Of a stretch of 64,000 nt of DNA, positions 54,007 through 62,376 are shown piece by piece. A program made the translations under genes and the position numbers. This stretch comes from Halomonas sp. DQ26W (GTDB lineage Bacteria > Pseudomonadota > Gammaproteobacteria > Pseudomonadales > Halomonadaceae). The notes under the pieces are model-generated. The model saw only the letters and a list, made by a program, of their open reading frames with translations. It had not been told where the DNA came from and made no database searches. How positions within the stretch are numbered: position 1 is the stretch's first letter; each line of letters begins with the position of its first letter. Where the stretch lies: positions 2,019-66,018 of the forward strand of contig NZ_QPKI01000011.1 in assembly GCF_003339685.1 (NCBI RefSeq). Reading direction: 5' to 3'.

Positions 54007-57000
54007 TGGCAGGTAGGCCACGCCAAACCAAAATCAAGCAGCTCAGCGCAAAGAGCGACTTTCTCAAGAAACTGGTACTCAATCAGTGGCTGCTGACGCG
54101 CTTCGGTATCGATCCCCTGGAGCAGTATCGCGACGGCGGCAGTCGCGTTCGTCCGATAACGCTACTCAGCAAGACGCTGAAAGAGAGTGGCCCGGGGCTA
54201 ACTGGCGATCGCCACCATCATTACCTGCATGCCTTGCTGGGTAGCTATCAACCCAACTGGCAGTACGGTGAGGAGGATCTGAAGCGCTTCGACGCCAATA
54301 TCGTCCAGCATACCGATGCCCTCAACCAGCAGCGTGAGGTCGGGGTGGAGTGGAAGTACTTTCAGTGGCTAACGCTGCTATTTGTGGAGGTTTACCTCCA
54401 TGAGTACTTCCGTGACCGTGAGGCGCTTAAGTCCGGTCTCAATCGACAGGTCGAGCGATTCAACGGCTACTGGCAAGGGCAGGGCTACCAGACCGGTATC
54501 GGGCCCTATGAGGACGACGACCTCAACAAGGTGTGCCTTCAAAACGCCACGGGCTCAGGCAAGACGCTGCTGATGCACACCAACGTGCGTCAGTTTCGCC
54601 ATTATGCCCGCAAGCACCACCGCATCGCCGACTACGGCCAGATCATCCTGATCACGCCCAATGAGCGGCTTAGTGAGCAGCACCTGCTGGAGTGCCGTGA
54701 TTCTAGCTTGGAGGCGGAGCGACTGAGTCAGGATGGTGGTGACCTGTTCAGCGGCGAACGGAAATCGCTGAGCCGCGTTGCGGTGACCGAGATCACCAAG
54801 CTCGGCATCGAGCAGGGCAAGAAGACCATGGCGGTCGACAGCTTCGGTGATGGCAACCTGCTGCTGGTCGATGAAGGGCACCGTGGGTTGGGCTCGGCGA
54901 GCGAAGAGAAGGGCTGGCTGTCGCATCGTAACAAGCTGGCCGGGCGGGGCTTCACCTTCGAATACTCGGCCACCTTCAAGGAGGCCGTGGTCGCCGCCAA
55001 GGATACCGCGGTGGAGGAGACCTACGCCAAGAGCATCCTCTTCGATTACGGCTACCGCTACTTTTACGAAGATGGCTACGGCAAGGACTATCGGATCTTC
55101 AATCTGCCGGAGAAGGAGACCCAGCAGCGCTACACCTACCTCACGGCGGCGCTGCTGGCGTTCTACCAGCAGCAGCGTTACTACCGGGAGGAGCATGGAC
55201 AGCTGACCCAGTGGAATCTGGCTGCTCCGCTATGGGTATTCGTCGGGGCCAGCGTGGTCAAGGATGACGGCAGCAAGGAGACCGCCAAGAACTACAACGA
55301 GCGTGCTTCCGATATCGCACAGGTGCTGGGCTTTCTTGCCTGGTTCCTCGGGGAGAAGGATGCAGCGCGCCGTGCGCTCAGCGCTGTCTATGAAGGTGAC
55401 GCAGCAACGACTGGCTTGATTGACAAACAAGGCAACGAGATATTTTCTGGTAGTTTTCCCTGGCTCAAGGCCCAAGGGCCGACCGTCGAAGAGCTCTACC
55501 GCGACATCCTCACCCATACCTTCCACGCGCCGGGTGGGGGCACGCTGAACGTCGACCGCATCACCGGTGACTCTGGCGAGCTACTGCTGAAAGTAGGGGA
55601 GGCGGAGAAGCCTTTTGGCCTGATCAACGTGGGCGATGCGCTTGGGCTGGCCGAGCACCTTGAGGGCCGCAAGATCCAGCACCTACAAGTCCGCAAGTCG
55701 GAGCTGGCTAATCCCATTTTCGCCGAGGTGACCCGTGAGAGCTCGCCGGTCAACCTATTGATCGGCTCCAAGAAGTTCATCGAGGGCTGGAACTGCTGGC
55801 GTGTCTCCAGCATGGGGCTGATGAACACCGGCAAGAAGGAGGGCTCGCAGATCATCCAGCTGTTCGGCCGCGGTGTGCGTTTGAAGGGCCGCGACATGAG
55901 CCTGATGCGCTCGAGCCGGCTAGATCCGGTACTGGCTCCCAAGCACCTCTACTTGCTGGAAACCCTCAATGTGTTCGGTGTCGGCGCCGATTTCATGGCG
56001 ACCTTCCGTGACTTTCTAGAGGACGAGGGCCTGCCGGGCAACGATCAGCCCGAGATCCATACGCTCAAGCTGAACGTTATGGAGGACGTCGGCAAATCGC
56101 TGAAGATGCTGCGTCCCAAGGTCCGACAGGACACCAAGCAGGCCTACAGCTTCCACCGCGATGGCCCCTTGGTGCGCTTCGGCCACCCTGTGACTGCGCC
56201 GGGCAGTGGTTTTAGTCACGAGCTGGGCCTGACGCCGGATATCGTGCTCAAGGAGCGCAAGGTCGAGCTTGACCGCTACCCGAGGGTCGAGAGCCTGCAG
56301 GCTTCGGGCGTGAAGGACGTGATGGCCAAACCCGGGCAGGCCAAGCAGCATGAGCGCTACTTCGATGACCACCGCCTGCTGTTCCTGGACATGGCAGCGT
56401 TGGAGCGGGATCTGGAGCGCTACCGTCGAGCCCGTGGCTACGCCAACCTGCTGATCGATGCCGGTCGCTTCCCGGCGCTGCTGAAGAGCCAGGTGTGGTA
56501 CAAACTGCTGGTTCCCGAAGATCAGTGGAAGCTACATGCCGACAACTTACAGCGCTACCAGAGTATGGCGCTGGAGCTTTTGTCGCTACTGATGGACAGA
56601 GTCTTCAACTATCATCGTCGCGCCTACCTGGAACCGCGCATGGAGTTGGTCGCGCTCGAGGATGCCCGAGGCAACCTGCCGGATACCAAGGAGTATCAGC
56701 TGATTGTCGATGGGAGCGAATCGGCACTGATCGACGACATCAAGCAGATGAAGGAGGCCATTGAGAAGCAGCGCCAGGCGATCTATCGCTCGTCCAAATC
56801 CAATGGCATCAGTGCTGTGCAGATCGGCGCTCATCTCTACAATCCGCTGCTGCACCTGGGCAAGGACAGCCGTATACGCGTCGAGCCCGTCGCTCTGAAC
56901 GACAGCGAGTTCCGCTTCGTCGAGGATCTGAAAGGGTGGCTGGAGCGAAACCAGCAGGCGATAGCGGAACGTGGTGAGCAGCTCTACCTGCTGCGCAACC

Positions 57001-57383
57001 TGGTGAAGCAGGGCATCGGCTTCTTCGAGGCGGGTGGATTCTACCCTGACTTCATCCTCTGGCATGTGCAGGACGATCGCCAGCGAATCGTCTTCGTCGA
57101 TCCCCATGGGCTTCGTCACACCGGGCCCAAGGACGAGAAAATCGAGTTCGGAGAGCGCATCAAGGATGTGGAGCGGCGCCTGAAGAGTGACTACGTCGAA
57201 CTGGAAAGCGTCATCCTGGCCCCTTCCAGCACTACGCGGGAGTGGATCACCAACCACTGGAACATGACTGCTGAGGAGTTGCGCTCTAAGCACGTGCTGT
57301 TCATGTCTGACTCGGATTACTTGGATAGCCTGATGCAGGTGGTGGCCGGCCCAGCAGCGGCAAAAGCAACAGCTCAACCGTGA
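54006..57383 (+). CDS. Type III Res-like DEAD/DEAH helicase-nuclease
   Basis: A 1125-residue SF2 restriction subunit. Motif I NATGSGKTLL (about 180), motif II VDEGHRGLGS (about 287), motif III-like EYSATF, KFIEGWNCWRVSSMG (motif V region) and motif VI QLFGRGVRLKG (about 617). Near the C-terminus YPDFILW (about 1012) and VFVDPHG (about 1029) take the place of a PD-(D/E)xK nuclease site; the lysine position holds histidine. It resembles restriction subunits found with SNF2 helicases and large methyltransferases; I recall the label BPTD_3080 family for such proteins but cannot verify it. Last gene of the module. Confidence 0.9.
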   Translation: MAGRPRQTKIKQLSAKSDFLKKLVLNQWLLTRFGIDPLEQYRDGGSRVRPITLLSKTLKESGPGLTGDRHHHYLHALLGSYQPNWQYGEEDLKRFDANIVQHTDALNQQREVGVEWKYFQWLTLLFVEVYLHEYFRDREALKSGLNRQVERFNGYWQGQGYQTGIGPYEDDDLNKVCLQNATGSGKTLLMHTNVRQFRHYARKHHRIADYGQIILITPNERLSEQHLLECRDSSLEAERLSQDGGDLFSGERKSLSRVAVTEITKLGIEQGKKTMAVDSFGDGNLLLVDEGHRGLGSASEEKGWLSHRNKLAGRGFTFEYSATFKEAVVAAKDTAVEETYAKSILFDYGYRYFYEDGYGKDYRIFNLPEKETQQRYTYLTAALLAFYQQQRYYREEHGQLTQWNLAAPLWVFVGASVVKDDGSKETAKNYNERASDIAQVLGFLAWFLGEKDAARRALSAVYEGDAATTGLIDKQGNEIFSGSFPWLKAQGPTVEELYRDILTHTFHAPGGGTLNVDRITGDSGELLLKVGEAEKPFGLINVGDALGLAEHLEGRKIQHLQVRKSELANPIFAEVTRESSPVNLLIGSKKFIEGWNCWRVSSMGLMNTGKKEGSQIIQLFGRGVRLKGRDMSLMRSSRLDPVLAPKHLYLLETLNVFGVGADFMATFRDFLEDEGLPGNDQPEIHTLKLNVMEDVGKSLKMLRPKVRQDTKQAYSFHRDGPLVRFGHPVTAPGSGFSHELGLTPDIVLKERKVELDRYPRVESLQASGVKDVMAKPGQAKQHERYFDDHRLLFLDMAALERDLERYRRARGYANLLIDAGRFPALLKSQVWYKLLVPEDQWKLHADNLQRYQSMALELLSLLMDRVFNYHRRAYLEPRMELVALEDARGNLPDTKEYQLIVDGSESALIDDIKQMKEAIEKQRQAIYRSSKSNGISAVQIGAHLYNPLLHLGKDSRIRVEPVALNDSEFRFVEDLKGWLERNQQAIAERGEQLYLLRNLVKQGIGFFEAGGFYPDFILWHVQDDRQRIVFVDPHGLRHTGPKDEKIEFGERIKDVERRLKSDYVELESVILAPSSTTREWITNHWNMTAEELRSKHVLFMSDSDYLDSLMQVVAGPAAAKATAQP

Positions 57384-57469
57384 TGCAGGCCACCTACCGT
57401 CACCCTCAAGAATATTTACCGTGAGGAGGAGCTCACCCAGGAGGCAACCGTTAGGAAATTCCGAACGGT

Positions 57470-57694
57470 TCAGCTGGAAGGGCATTGAGAGACCGCTTCC
57501 CTGGCGTAGCAGACGCAGAGCTCGATATGGGCGTGACAGGCACGGCAGCGAATCCAGAAACGCTTCTCCGAGCGCCAGATGAAGTCGAAGTAGGTCCAGG
57601 TTCTGGGCTTGTGGGTCAGACGCTGGCTCTGGCCGCAGGCACAGATCAGCGCGTAGCCCCCATCTTCCAGCCAAATGACTACGATGGTCTCCAT
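57470..57694 (-). CDS. Small cysteine-rich protein, possible zinc binder
   Basis: About 74 residues from the ATG at 57694. Cysteines occur as CACG and CRACHAH then CVC, suggesting a zinc ribbon, and WTYFDFIWRSEKRFWIRC is aromatic-rich. It faces the Res-like gene and lies between it and the integrase. No family recognised, and the ribosome site is only moderate, so it could be a remnant. Confidence 0.4.
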   Translation of the reverse strand: METIVVIWLEDGGYALICACGQSQRLTHKPRTWTYFDFIWRSEKRFWIRCRACHAHIELCVCYAREAVSQCPSS

Positions 57695-57751
57695 GCCATG
57701 TTCCACCCTGTGAGTGTCCATCAAAGACACTGTGGGGCAGGTGACGGCGTG

Positions 57752-57820
57752 TCAGCGCAGACGGGGCAGCTCGTCCCAGCGCGGTGTGCGGTTGGTGCAG
57801 CGCAGGTGCCAGGCGACCAG
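57752..57820 (-). pseudogene. Tail fragment of a second umuC
   Basis: On the minus strand this reads WHLRCTNRTPRWDELPRLR and a stop, closely matching the C-terminus of the intact umuC at the other end of the element (WHLRCAHRTPRW...WEEIP). No further umuC sequence is found upstream. Confidence 0.7.
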
Positions 57821-57962
57821 GAAAAACAATAGATCAACAGCCAGTAGATGGCGTTGCTGGCAGCACAGCGACGAGCAGCTGATGCTGCCGTGCTATTCAG
57901 CGATCCGCTGAGTTTCTCGAAACAGGAAATTCAGTGGTTTGACGCTATCTCAATCATAGGTC

Positions 57963-59159
57963 TCACAAGCCAGCGATGAAATCAGCCCATTCTTGCATCA
58001 TCGCCCGCCGTTTCTCGAACAGGTCTCCGCGGCGGTATGCCGCCTCCACCTTGTTCTCGATGGTGTGGGCCAGCGCCATTTCGGCCACGTCACGCGGGTA
58101 GCTGGTGACCTCGCCGGTCCAGTCGCGAAAGCTCGAGCGGAAGCCGTGGGGCACGAAGTCACCACGCTCGCCGTCAAGGCCGAAGCCCATCCCGCGCATG
58201 AGCTGGAGCATGGCCATATTGGAGAGGGGGCGTCCGTAACGAGCCCCAGGGAAGACATAGGGATTGCCCTTTACCCTCGGGAGCTCGCTCAGCAGCGCCA
58301 ACGCTTGCTGGGGCAGCGGCACACGATGTTCGCGGCGAGCCTTCATCCTGTCTGCTGGGATCGTCCAGGTCTCATTGTCGAGGTCGATCTCCGGCCACTC
58401 GGAGCGAAGAACTTCCGAGGTCCGCGTAGCTGTCAGGATCAGAATCTGCAATGCCTTGGAGGAGATGCTGGTATAGCCCTGGAGCTCAGCTATGAAGGCG
58501 GCGACCTCGTCGTAAGGCATGGCAGGGTGGTGCGTCACCTTCTTGACCCTAGAGGGCCTGGCCAGCAGCTTATCAAGGTGGCCACGCCAGCGAGCCGGAT
58601 TTACGGGGTCTCGGTAGTTATGCGCCGCGGCGTAGTCGAGAACGTTCTCGATCCGCCCCTGCACTCGCTTGGCCGTCTCGGTCTTGCTGATCCAGATCGG
58701 TGACAGGATCTTCAGGACGTCTTGGGTGGTGACCTCATCGACCGGCTTGCTCCCGATAACCGGCCGGGCATAAGCCTTCAAGGTACTGACCCACTGCCGG
58801 GCATGTTTGGCGTTCCGCCAGCTGCGTCGGTGAGACATGATGTAGCGAGCGGCACAGCTGGTGAAGGAGGGCGTTGTTTCATCGGCTTGGTCTTCCACGA
58901 TGCCGACCTCCATGGGATCGATTCCGCTTTTGACCAGCTTACGGTTGTCGGTAGCTCGCTCCCGGGCTTCCGCGAGGGACGTTTCCGGAAAGCTGCCCAG
59001 GCCCATGTAGCGCTGCTTGCCCTGCAGCTTGAACCTGTAGATCCAGCTCACCGACCCACCGGCGGTGATCTGGAGGTATAGCCCCTGGCCATCGCCGGTC
59101 ATGCCCTTCTTGCCTTCCTTCGCGAGCTTCTGAACCGCCTTGCTGGTGAGCTTGCCCAT
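57963..59159 (-). CDS. int: P4-type tyrosine integrase of the element
   Basis: A 398-residue site-specific recombinase. I use the ATG at 59159 preceded by AGGGA, giving MGKLTSKAVQKL; the frame is open to 59228 through the 22-bp repeat. The N-terminus is the arm-binding DUF4102 domain (GLYLQITAGGSVSWIYRF). The catalytic domain has Arg in TATRTSEVLRSEW, HGFRSSFRDW with His and Arg, the second His in MALAHTIENKVEAAYRRGD and the Tyr nucleophile there. It lies about 190 bases from the right attachment site and reads into the element. tRNA-Ser is a plausible target for this family. Confidence 0.94.
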   Translation of the reverse strand: MGKLTSKAVQKLAKEGKKGMTGDGQGLYLQITAGGSVSWIYRFKLQGKQRYMGLGSFPETSLAEARERATDNRKLVKSGIDPMEVGIVEDQADETTPSFTSCAARYIMSHRRSWRNAKHARQWVSTLKAYARPVIGSKPVDEVTTQDVLKILSPIWISKTETAKRVQGRIENVLDYAAAHNYRDPVNPARWRGHLDKLLARPSRVKKVTHHPAMPYDEVAAFIAELQGYTSISSKALQILILTATRTSEVLRSEWPEIDLDNETWTIPADRMKARREHRVPLPQQALALLSELPRVKGNPYVFPGARYGRPLSNMAMLQLMRGMGFGLDGERGDFVPHGFRSSFRDWTGEVTSYPRDVAEMALAHTIENKVEAAYRRGDLFEKRRAMMQEWADFIAGL

Positions 59160-59208
59160 GAGTGTCCCTGTTGCGCCGCTGCTTGATGCCATGCAGCCTA
59201 CCACAACC

Positions 59209-59230
59209 TGACCCACACTTTGACCCACAC
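59209..59230. repeat. 22-bp repeat, right copy
   Basis: Identical to the copy at 26735-26756 and in the same orientation. It overlaps the upstream part of the integrase frame. With its internal GACCCACAC duplication it could be an arm-type integrase binding site. Confidence 0.8.
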
Positions 59231-59350
59231 ATTGGTCCAGGGATTAGCAGGGCTGCATAAGGCAGTACTGGACAAGAAGGCATTAAAAACTATTTAATAT
59301 CAATTGTTTGAAGGTGGTCTTTGTATCTCATGGGATAGTCAGTATACGGA

Positions 59351-59365
59351 CTCCCCCTCCGCCAC
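59351..59365 (+). repeat. Right attachment site (attR)
   Basis: CTCCCCCTCCGCCAC, identical to the tRNA-Ser 3' end; imperfect similarity to the left side continues to about 59407. Confidence 0.85.
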
Positions 59366-59376
59366 GAATACCGAAT

Positions 59377-59404
59377 AAGCCGCTGATTTAAGCGGCTTTT
59401 TCTT
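59377..59404 (+). terminator. Copy of the tRNA-Ser terminator at attR
   Basis: AAGCCGCT / AGCGGCTT around GATTTA, then TTTTCTTTG. It is probably the original chromosomal tRNA-Ser terminator displaced by the insertion. Confidence 0.7.
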
Positions 59405-59480
59405 TGCTTGTAAAGTCCAGGCCCATACTCCAGCCTATACTTTGAGCCTAGCTTCCTCTGAACCTGTCAGGACTACGCTG

Positions 59481-59512
59481 GTGTAGTGGCCAAAAATACT
59501 TGACCACTACAC
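59481..59512. repeat. Inverted repeat at the end of the broken recombinase gene
   Basis: GTGTAGTGG and CCACTACAC, 9-bp arms with a 14-base loop, overlapping the recombinase stop codon. It may be a terminator or a recombinase binding site. Confidence 0.45.
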
Positions 59513-59930
59513 GTAGATGCGCGTCGTGTCATGGCTCTTGTGTCGCAGCAATTGGCCGATCTGTGACAAGGTCGCGCCGCAACGAAGAAGCTCTGTGGCA
59601 AGGCTGTGGCGGAAGAGATGTGCCCCATGGTGTACGCAGCCACTGATGCCAGCGCGCTTGAGAGCCGCCCCGGCGATCATTGTGATAGCGCTACCGGAGG
59701 CGAAGCCGGCATGGGGTGCCAAGGTGCGGAGAAATAGCCGGCGGCACGGTGAAGCCGGACGGTCATCACGCAGATAAGCAACGATGGCCACGCCGACATC
59801 AGAGGGCATTGGCATCCGTGTCTGCTGGCGATTCTTGGCACTAATCAGCATCGTCCCAGATCGCCAGTCGATATCATCCAGGGTGAGGGTTGCGACTTCG
59901 TTGGCCCGCAATCCAACCTTGGCCAGCATC
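59507..59930 (-). pseudogene. Tyrosine recombinase, C-terminal part cut off by IS21 insertion
   Basis: Contains the catalytic part: Arg in VGLRANEVATLTLDDIDW, HLFRHSLATELLR with His and Arg, HKSHDTTRIYV with His and the Tyr nucleophile. It joins in frame with the fragment at 62377-63137 once the IS21 element and one copy of the 5-bp duplication are removed. The combined frame from 63203 would be 416 residues. Confidence 0.9.
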
Positions 59931-59990
59931 TGTCAATGGCCATCAGAACTGACCCACCAGCGGCCAATAAAATTGACCCACCCTTGATCG

Positions 59991-60731
59991 TTAGCTAAGC
60001 GTCTTCTGCTTCAGCCGGTAGCTCTCGCCTCCCAGCAGGTAGAGGTGCGAGTGGTGGATGATCCGGTCGATGATCGGCACCGCCACGTTATCGTCGTGGA
60101 AGAACTCCCCCCAGCTGGTGAAGTCCTTGTTGGTGGTGATGATCAGCGACCGGTATTCGTAGAACCGGTTGATCAGCTGGAACAGTGCGTAGCGTGCTTG
60201 TCGGTTCATCGGCAAATACCCTAGCTCGTCGATCACCAGGGCGTCGGCCTTGGTCAGTTGATGGAGCTTCTTCTTCAGCTCACCCTTCATCTCGGCCAGC
60301 TCCAGTTCCTCGACCAGGTCGAGGGCGTTGCGGAACCTGACCCGGTAGCCCGCCTCGATGGCCTTCTGGCCGATGCCGATGGCCAAATGGGTCTTGCCCA
60401 CTCCCGGCGGGCCGATGAACACCAGGTTCTCGCGGTTATCGAGGAAGGCGAAGTCGAGCAGGGCGTTGATCTGGCGCTTGGTGATGGTGGTCTGGTGTCG
60501 GTAGTCGAACGCTTCCAGCCGCTTGTCGCTGGGGAACCCGGCCTGGCGCCGGTACAGGTCGATGCGCTTGGCGTCGCGCCGCTGCCGCTCATGCTCGACC
60601 AGCATGTCGGCGAAGCTCAGGTAGGAGGCCTCGTTGGCCTCGGCTCGGGCCAGCAGATCGACGAGGTCATCGGCAATGGCGCCCAGGCGCAGGCTGCGGT
60701 AGCGCCCGGTGGTCAGCTCAAGCTGCCCCAT
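59991..60731 (-). CDS. istB: IS21 helper ATPase IstB
   Basis: A 246-residue AAA+ ATPase with Walker [11 protein letters not shown] (about residue 110), Walker B ADALVIDELGYLP and the sensor TTNKDFTSW. It assembles on target DNA and activates IstA. Its start overlaps the istA end by 14 bases. Confidence 0.95.
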   Translation of the reverse strand: MGQLELTTGRYRSLRLGAIADDLVDLLARAEANEASYLSFADMLVEHERQRRDAKRIDLYRRQAGFPSDKRLEAFDYRHQTTITKRQINALLDFAFLDNRENLVFIGPPGVGKTHLAIGIGQKAIEAGYRVRFRNALDLVEELELAEMKGELKKKLHQLTKADALVIDELGYLPMNRQARYALFQLINRFYEYRSLIITTNKDFTSWGEFFHDDNVAVPIIDRIIHHSHLYLLGGESYRLKQKTLS

Positions 60732-62238
60732 GGGTCACCTCCAGCTGGCCGCTGGAGCGGCCAAGTCGGGCATAAGGCGACAGGTCGGGCGGCGTGGCAC
60801 CGGTGGCCGGCACCGCCTCATCGGTGTCACGGCCCCGTGCCTTAGCCTGCCGGGTCGCTTCCAGGCGCTCCTTGAGCATCCCGGCAGTCAGCCGCTCTCG
60901 CGTTACCCAGTCGCCGATCAGCGCTAGGTCCAGCTCGGGTTCGGCCTCCAGCACCCGCCTGGCGCCGGCCAGCTGGTCCTTGTAATGGCGCGGCATCGCC
61001 GCCCGCAGGCGTGCGCAGAGCTGCTCGCCCAGCGCTTCGCCCAAGCACACCGCGATGGCCTGTTCCAAGTCGGCCTCACGCTGTCGGTGGTCTCGGTAGT
61101 GGCTCTCGTTGCGTAGGGTGCGTCCCTTGCCCAGGTGCAGCTCATGGGTGGCGATCACCTCGCCGCTCTCCAGGTCGTGCACCTGGAGCGTAGCGCCCTG
61201 TTCCCGGGCGCCGACGCGGCCCTGCTGGTAGGCCATGGGTACCGAGTACTTGTTGGATTTCCAGGCGATCAAGCCGGTCTTATCGACCTGTCGTGGGGCC
61301 AGGCCGTCGGCCTCACGTCCCACGCAAGCCGGTGTCAGGTAGGGCCGCAGATGGGCCTGCTCCTCGGCCTCGAAGAGCGCCCTGGGCTGTTGGCCGGTGG
61401 TGCCATGAATGCGCACGTTGGCCACCTCATCGAGCCACTGCTGCACATGCCCGCGTAGGTCGGCCTCGTCACGGAAGGTATCGCCGTAGAACGCGTCCTG
61501 CTTGGCGTACTTCACCCCGGCCTCGACCTTACCCTTGCTCTCCGGGTCGTAGCCGCAGCAGGCGTGGATCCGGAAGCCTGCGGTAGTGGCGTACTCCTGA
61601 AAGCGCTGGTTCACCTCCAACTCGCGGAACTGCTCGCTGATGACCACCATCTTGGTCTGGTCGTAGACGCACTCCTCGGGCAGCCCGCCGAAGTCGCGGA
61701 AGGCCTCGTCGTGCAGGCGGATAAAGGTGGTGGTGTCCAGCGGCGTGAAGCTGACGCCGACGTAGGTCAGGCGCGAGTACGAGAGCACGAACACCACGAA
61801 GTACACCGTGCGTCGCTCGCCGCCGATCTCCACCTCGCGCAGTTCGCCGGGATCGACCTGGCACTGCACGCCGGGGACCATGTCGAGCACCGGCTCGTAG
61901 TAGCGGCGTTGGCGGCTGGCGATAGTGGTCTTCATCAGCTTAACGTAGCGCCGCAGGGAGCGCTCCGAGACGTCCAGCTCACCGACCTTCTCGCGCAGCT
62001 TGCGAGCCACCTTGACGCTGCTCAGCCGGGGGAAGGCGCGAAGCAAGTAGGCGATGTAGTCGCGGTGGACGTCGAGCTTCTTCTCCCGCTCACGGTGCGT
62101 CTGCGCCGCTTCGATGGCGGCCACCTCCTGGCGCAGGTACTTGCGGACAGTGTTGCGGGAAATCCCCAGCTCCTGGCCGATGGCCCGAATGGACAGCCCC
62201 TGTCCGTCATCGTGTAACGCTTTGATCTTGTGAATCAT
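60718..62238 (-). CDS. istA: IS21 transposase IstA
   Basis: About 507 residues from the ATG at 62238; the frame is open to 62313. N-terminal helix-turn-helix (SIRAIGQELGISRNTVRKYL), DDE/RNase H core with Asp in CQVDPGELREV, Asp in VYDQTKMVV and Glu in ESKGKVEAGVKYAK, then the C-terminal beta-barrel region (NKYSVPMAYQQGRVG). It works with IstB in cut-and-paste or copy-out transposition. Confidence 0.93.
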   Translation of the reverse strand: MIHKIKALHDDGQGLSIRAIGQELGISRNTVRKYLRQEVAAIEAAQTHREREKKLDVHRDYIAYLLRAFPRLSSVKVARKLREKVGELDVSERSLRRYVKLMKTTIASRQRRYYEPVLDMVPGVQCQVDPGELREVEIGGERRTVYFVVFVLSYSRLTYVGVSFTPLDTTTFIRLHDEAFRDFGGLPEECVYDQTKMVVISEQFRELEVNQRFQEYATTAGFRIHACCGYDPESKGKVEAGVKYAKQDAFYGDTFRDEADLRGHVQQWLDEVANVRIHGTTGQQPRALFEAEEQAHLRPYLTPACVGREADGLAPRQVDKTGLIAWKSNKYSVPMAYQQGRVGAREQGATLQVHDLESGEVIATHELHLGKGRTLRNESHYRDHRQREADLEQAIAVCLGEALGEQLCARLRAAMPRHYKDQLAGARRVLEAEPELDLALIGDWVTRERLTAGMLKERLEATRQAKARGRDTDEAVPATGATPPDLSPYARLGRSSGQLEVTHGAA

Positions 62239-62376
62239 TCCCCAGTCCTTCACGTCTCCGTCCCGACCCTTGGCTGAGCCGACACGGTAAGTGGACGGTG
62301 GCAGCGCTGCCACCTTGGGGGTGGGTCAAAAGCGTTGGCCGGTACGGGGTCACTTTACTTGGCCATTAACAGCATC

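Larger units (their letters stand above)
26667..59365. mobile_element. 32.7-kb integrative element inserted in tRNA-Ser
   Basis: Bounded by a 15-bp direct repeat of the tRNA-Ser 3' end (26667-26681 and 59351-59365), with imperfect similarity continuing over the next 40 bases through a terminator hairpin. A P4-type integrase lies just inside the right end. Inside are SOS polymerase genes, two defence-like loci, an ERF/YqaJ recombination set, a Gp2-like putative replication protein, a repressor/AlpA switch and no conjugation or virion genes. I therefore call it an integrative mobilizable or satellite-like element; the class is inferred. Confidence 0.85.
59931..62371 (-). mobile_element. Intact IS21-family insertion sequence (2441 bp)
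   Basis: Ends start TGTCAATGGCCA and TGTTAATGGCCA as inverted repeats, with GACCCACCC as an inner subterminal repeat. Flanked by the 5-bp direct repeat GCATC (59926-59930 and 62372-62376). It carries istA and istB overlapping by 14 bases. The size is a little above the usual 2.0-2.5 kb midpoint. It appears complete and probably mobile. Confidence 0.93.

Noticed and set aside
45635..57383. DISARM system
   Set aside because: The SNF2 helicase and large methyltransferase fit, but drmA, drmB (DUF1998) and drmC (phospholipase D) are absent, and a Res-like protein and ATPase/DUF4276 pair are present instead.
45635..57383. BREX system
   Set aside because: No PglZ, BrxC, BrxA/B or BrxL homologue is seen; the methyltransferase has type III Mod-like motif order.
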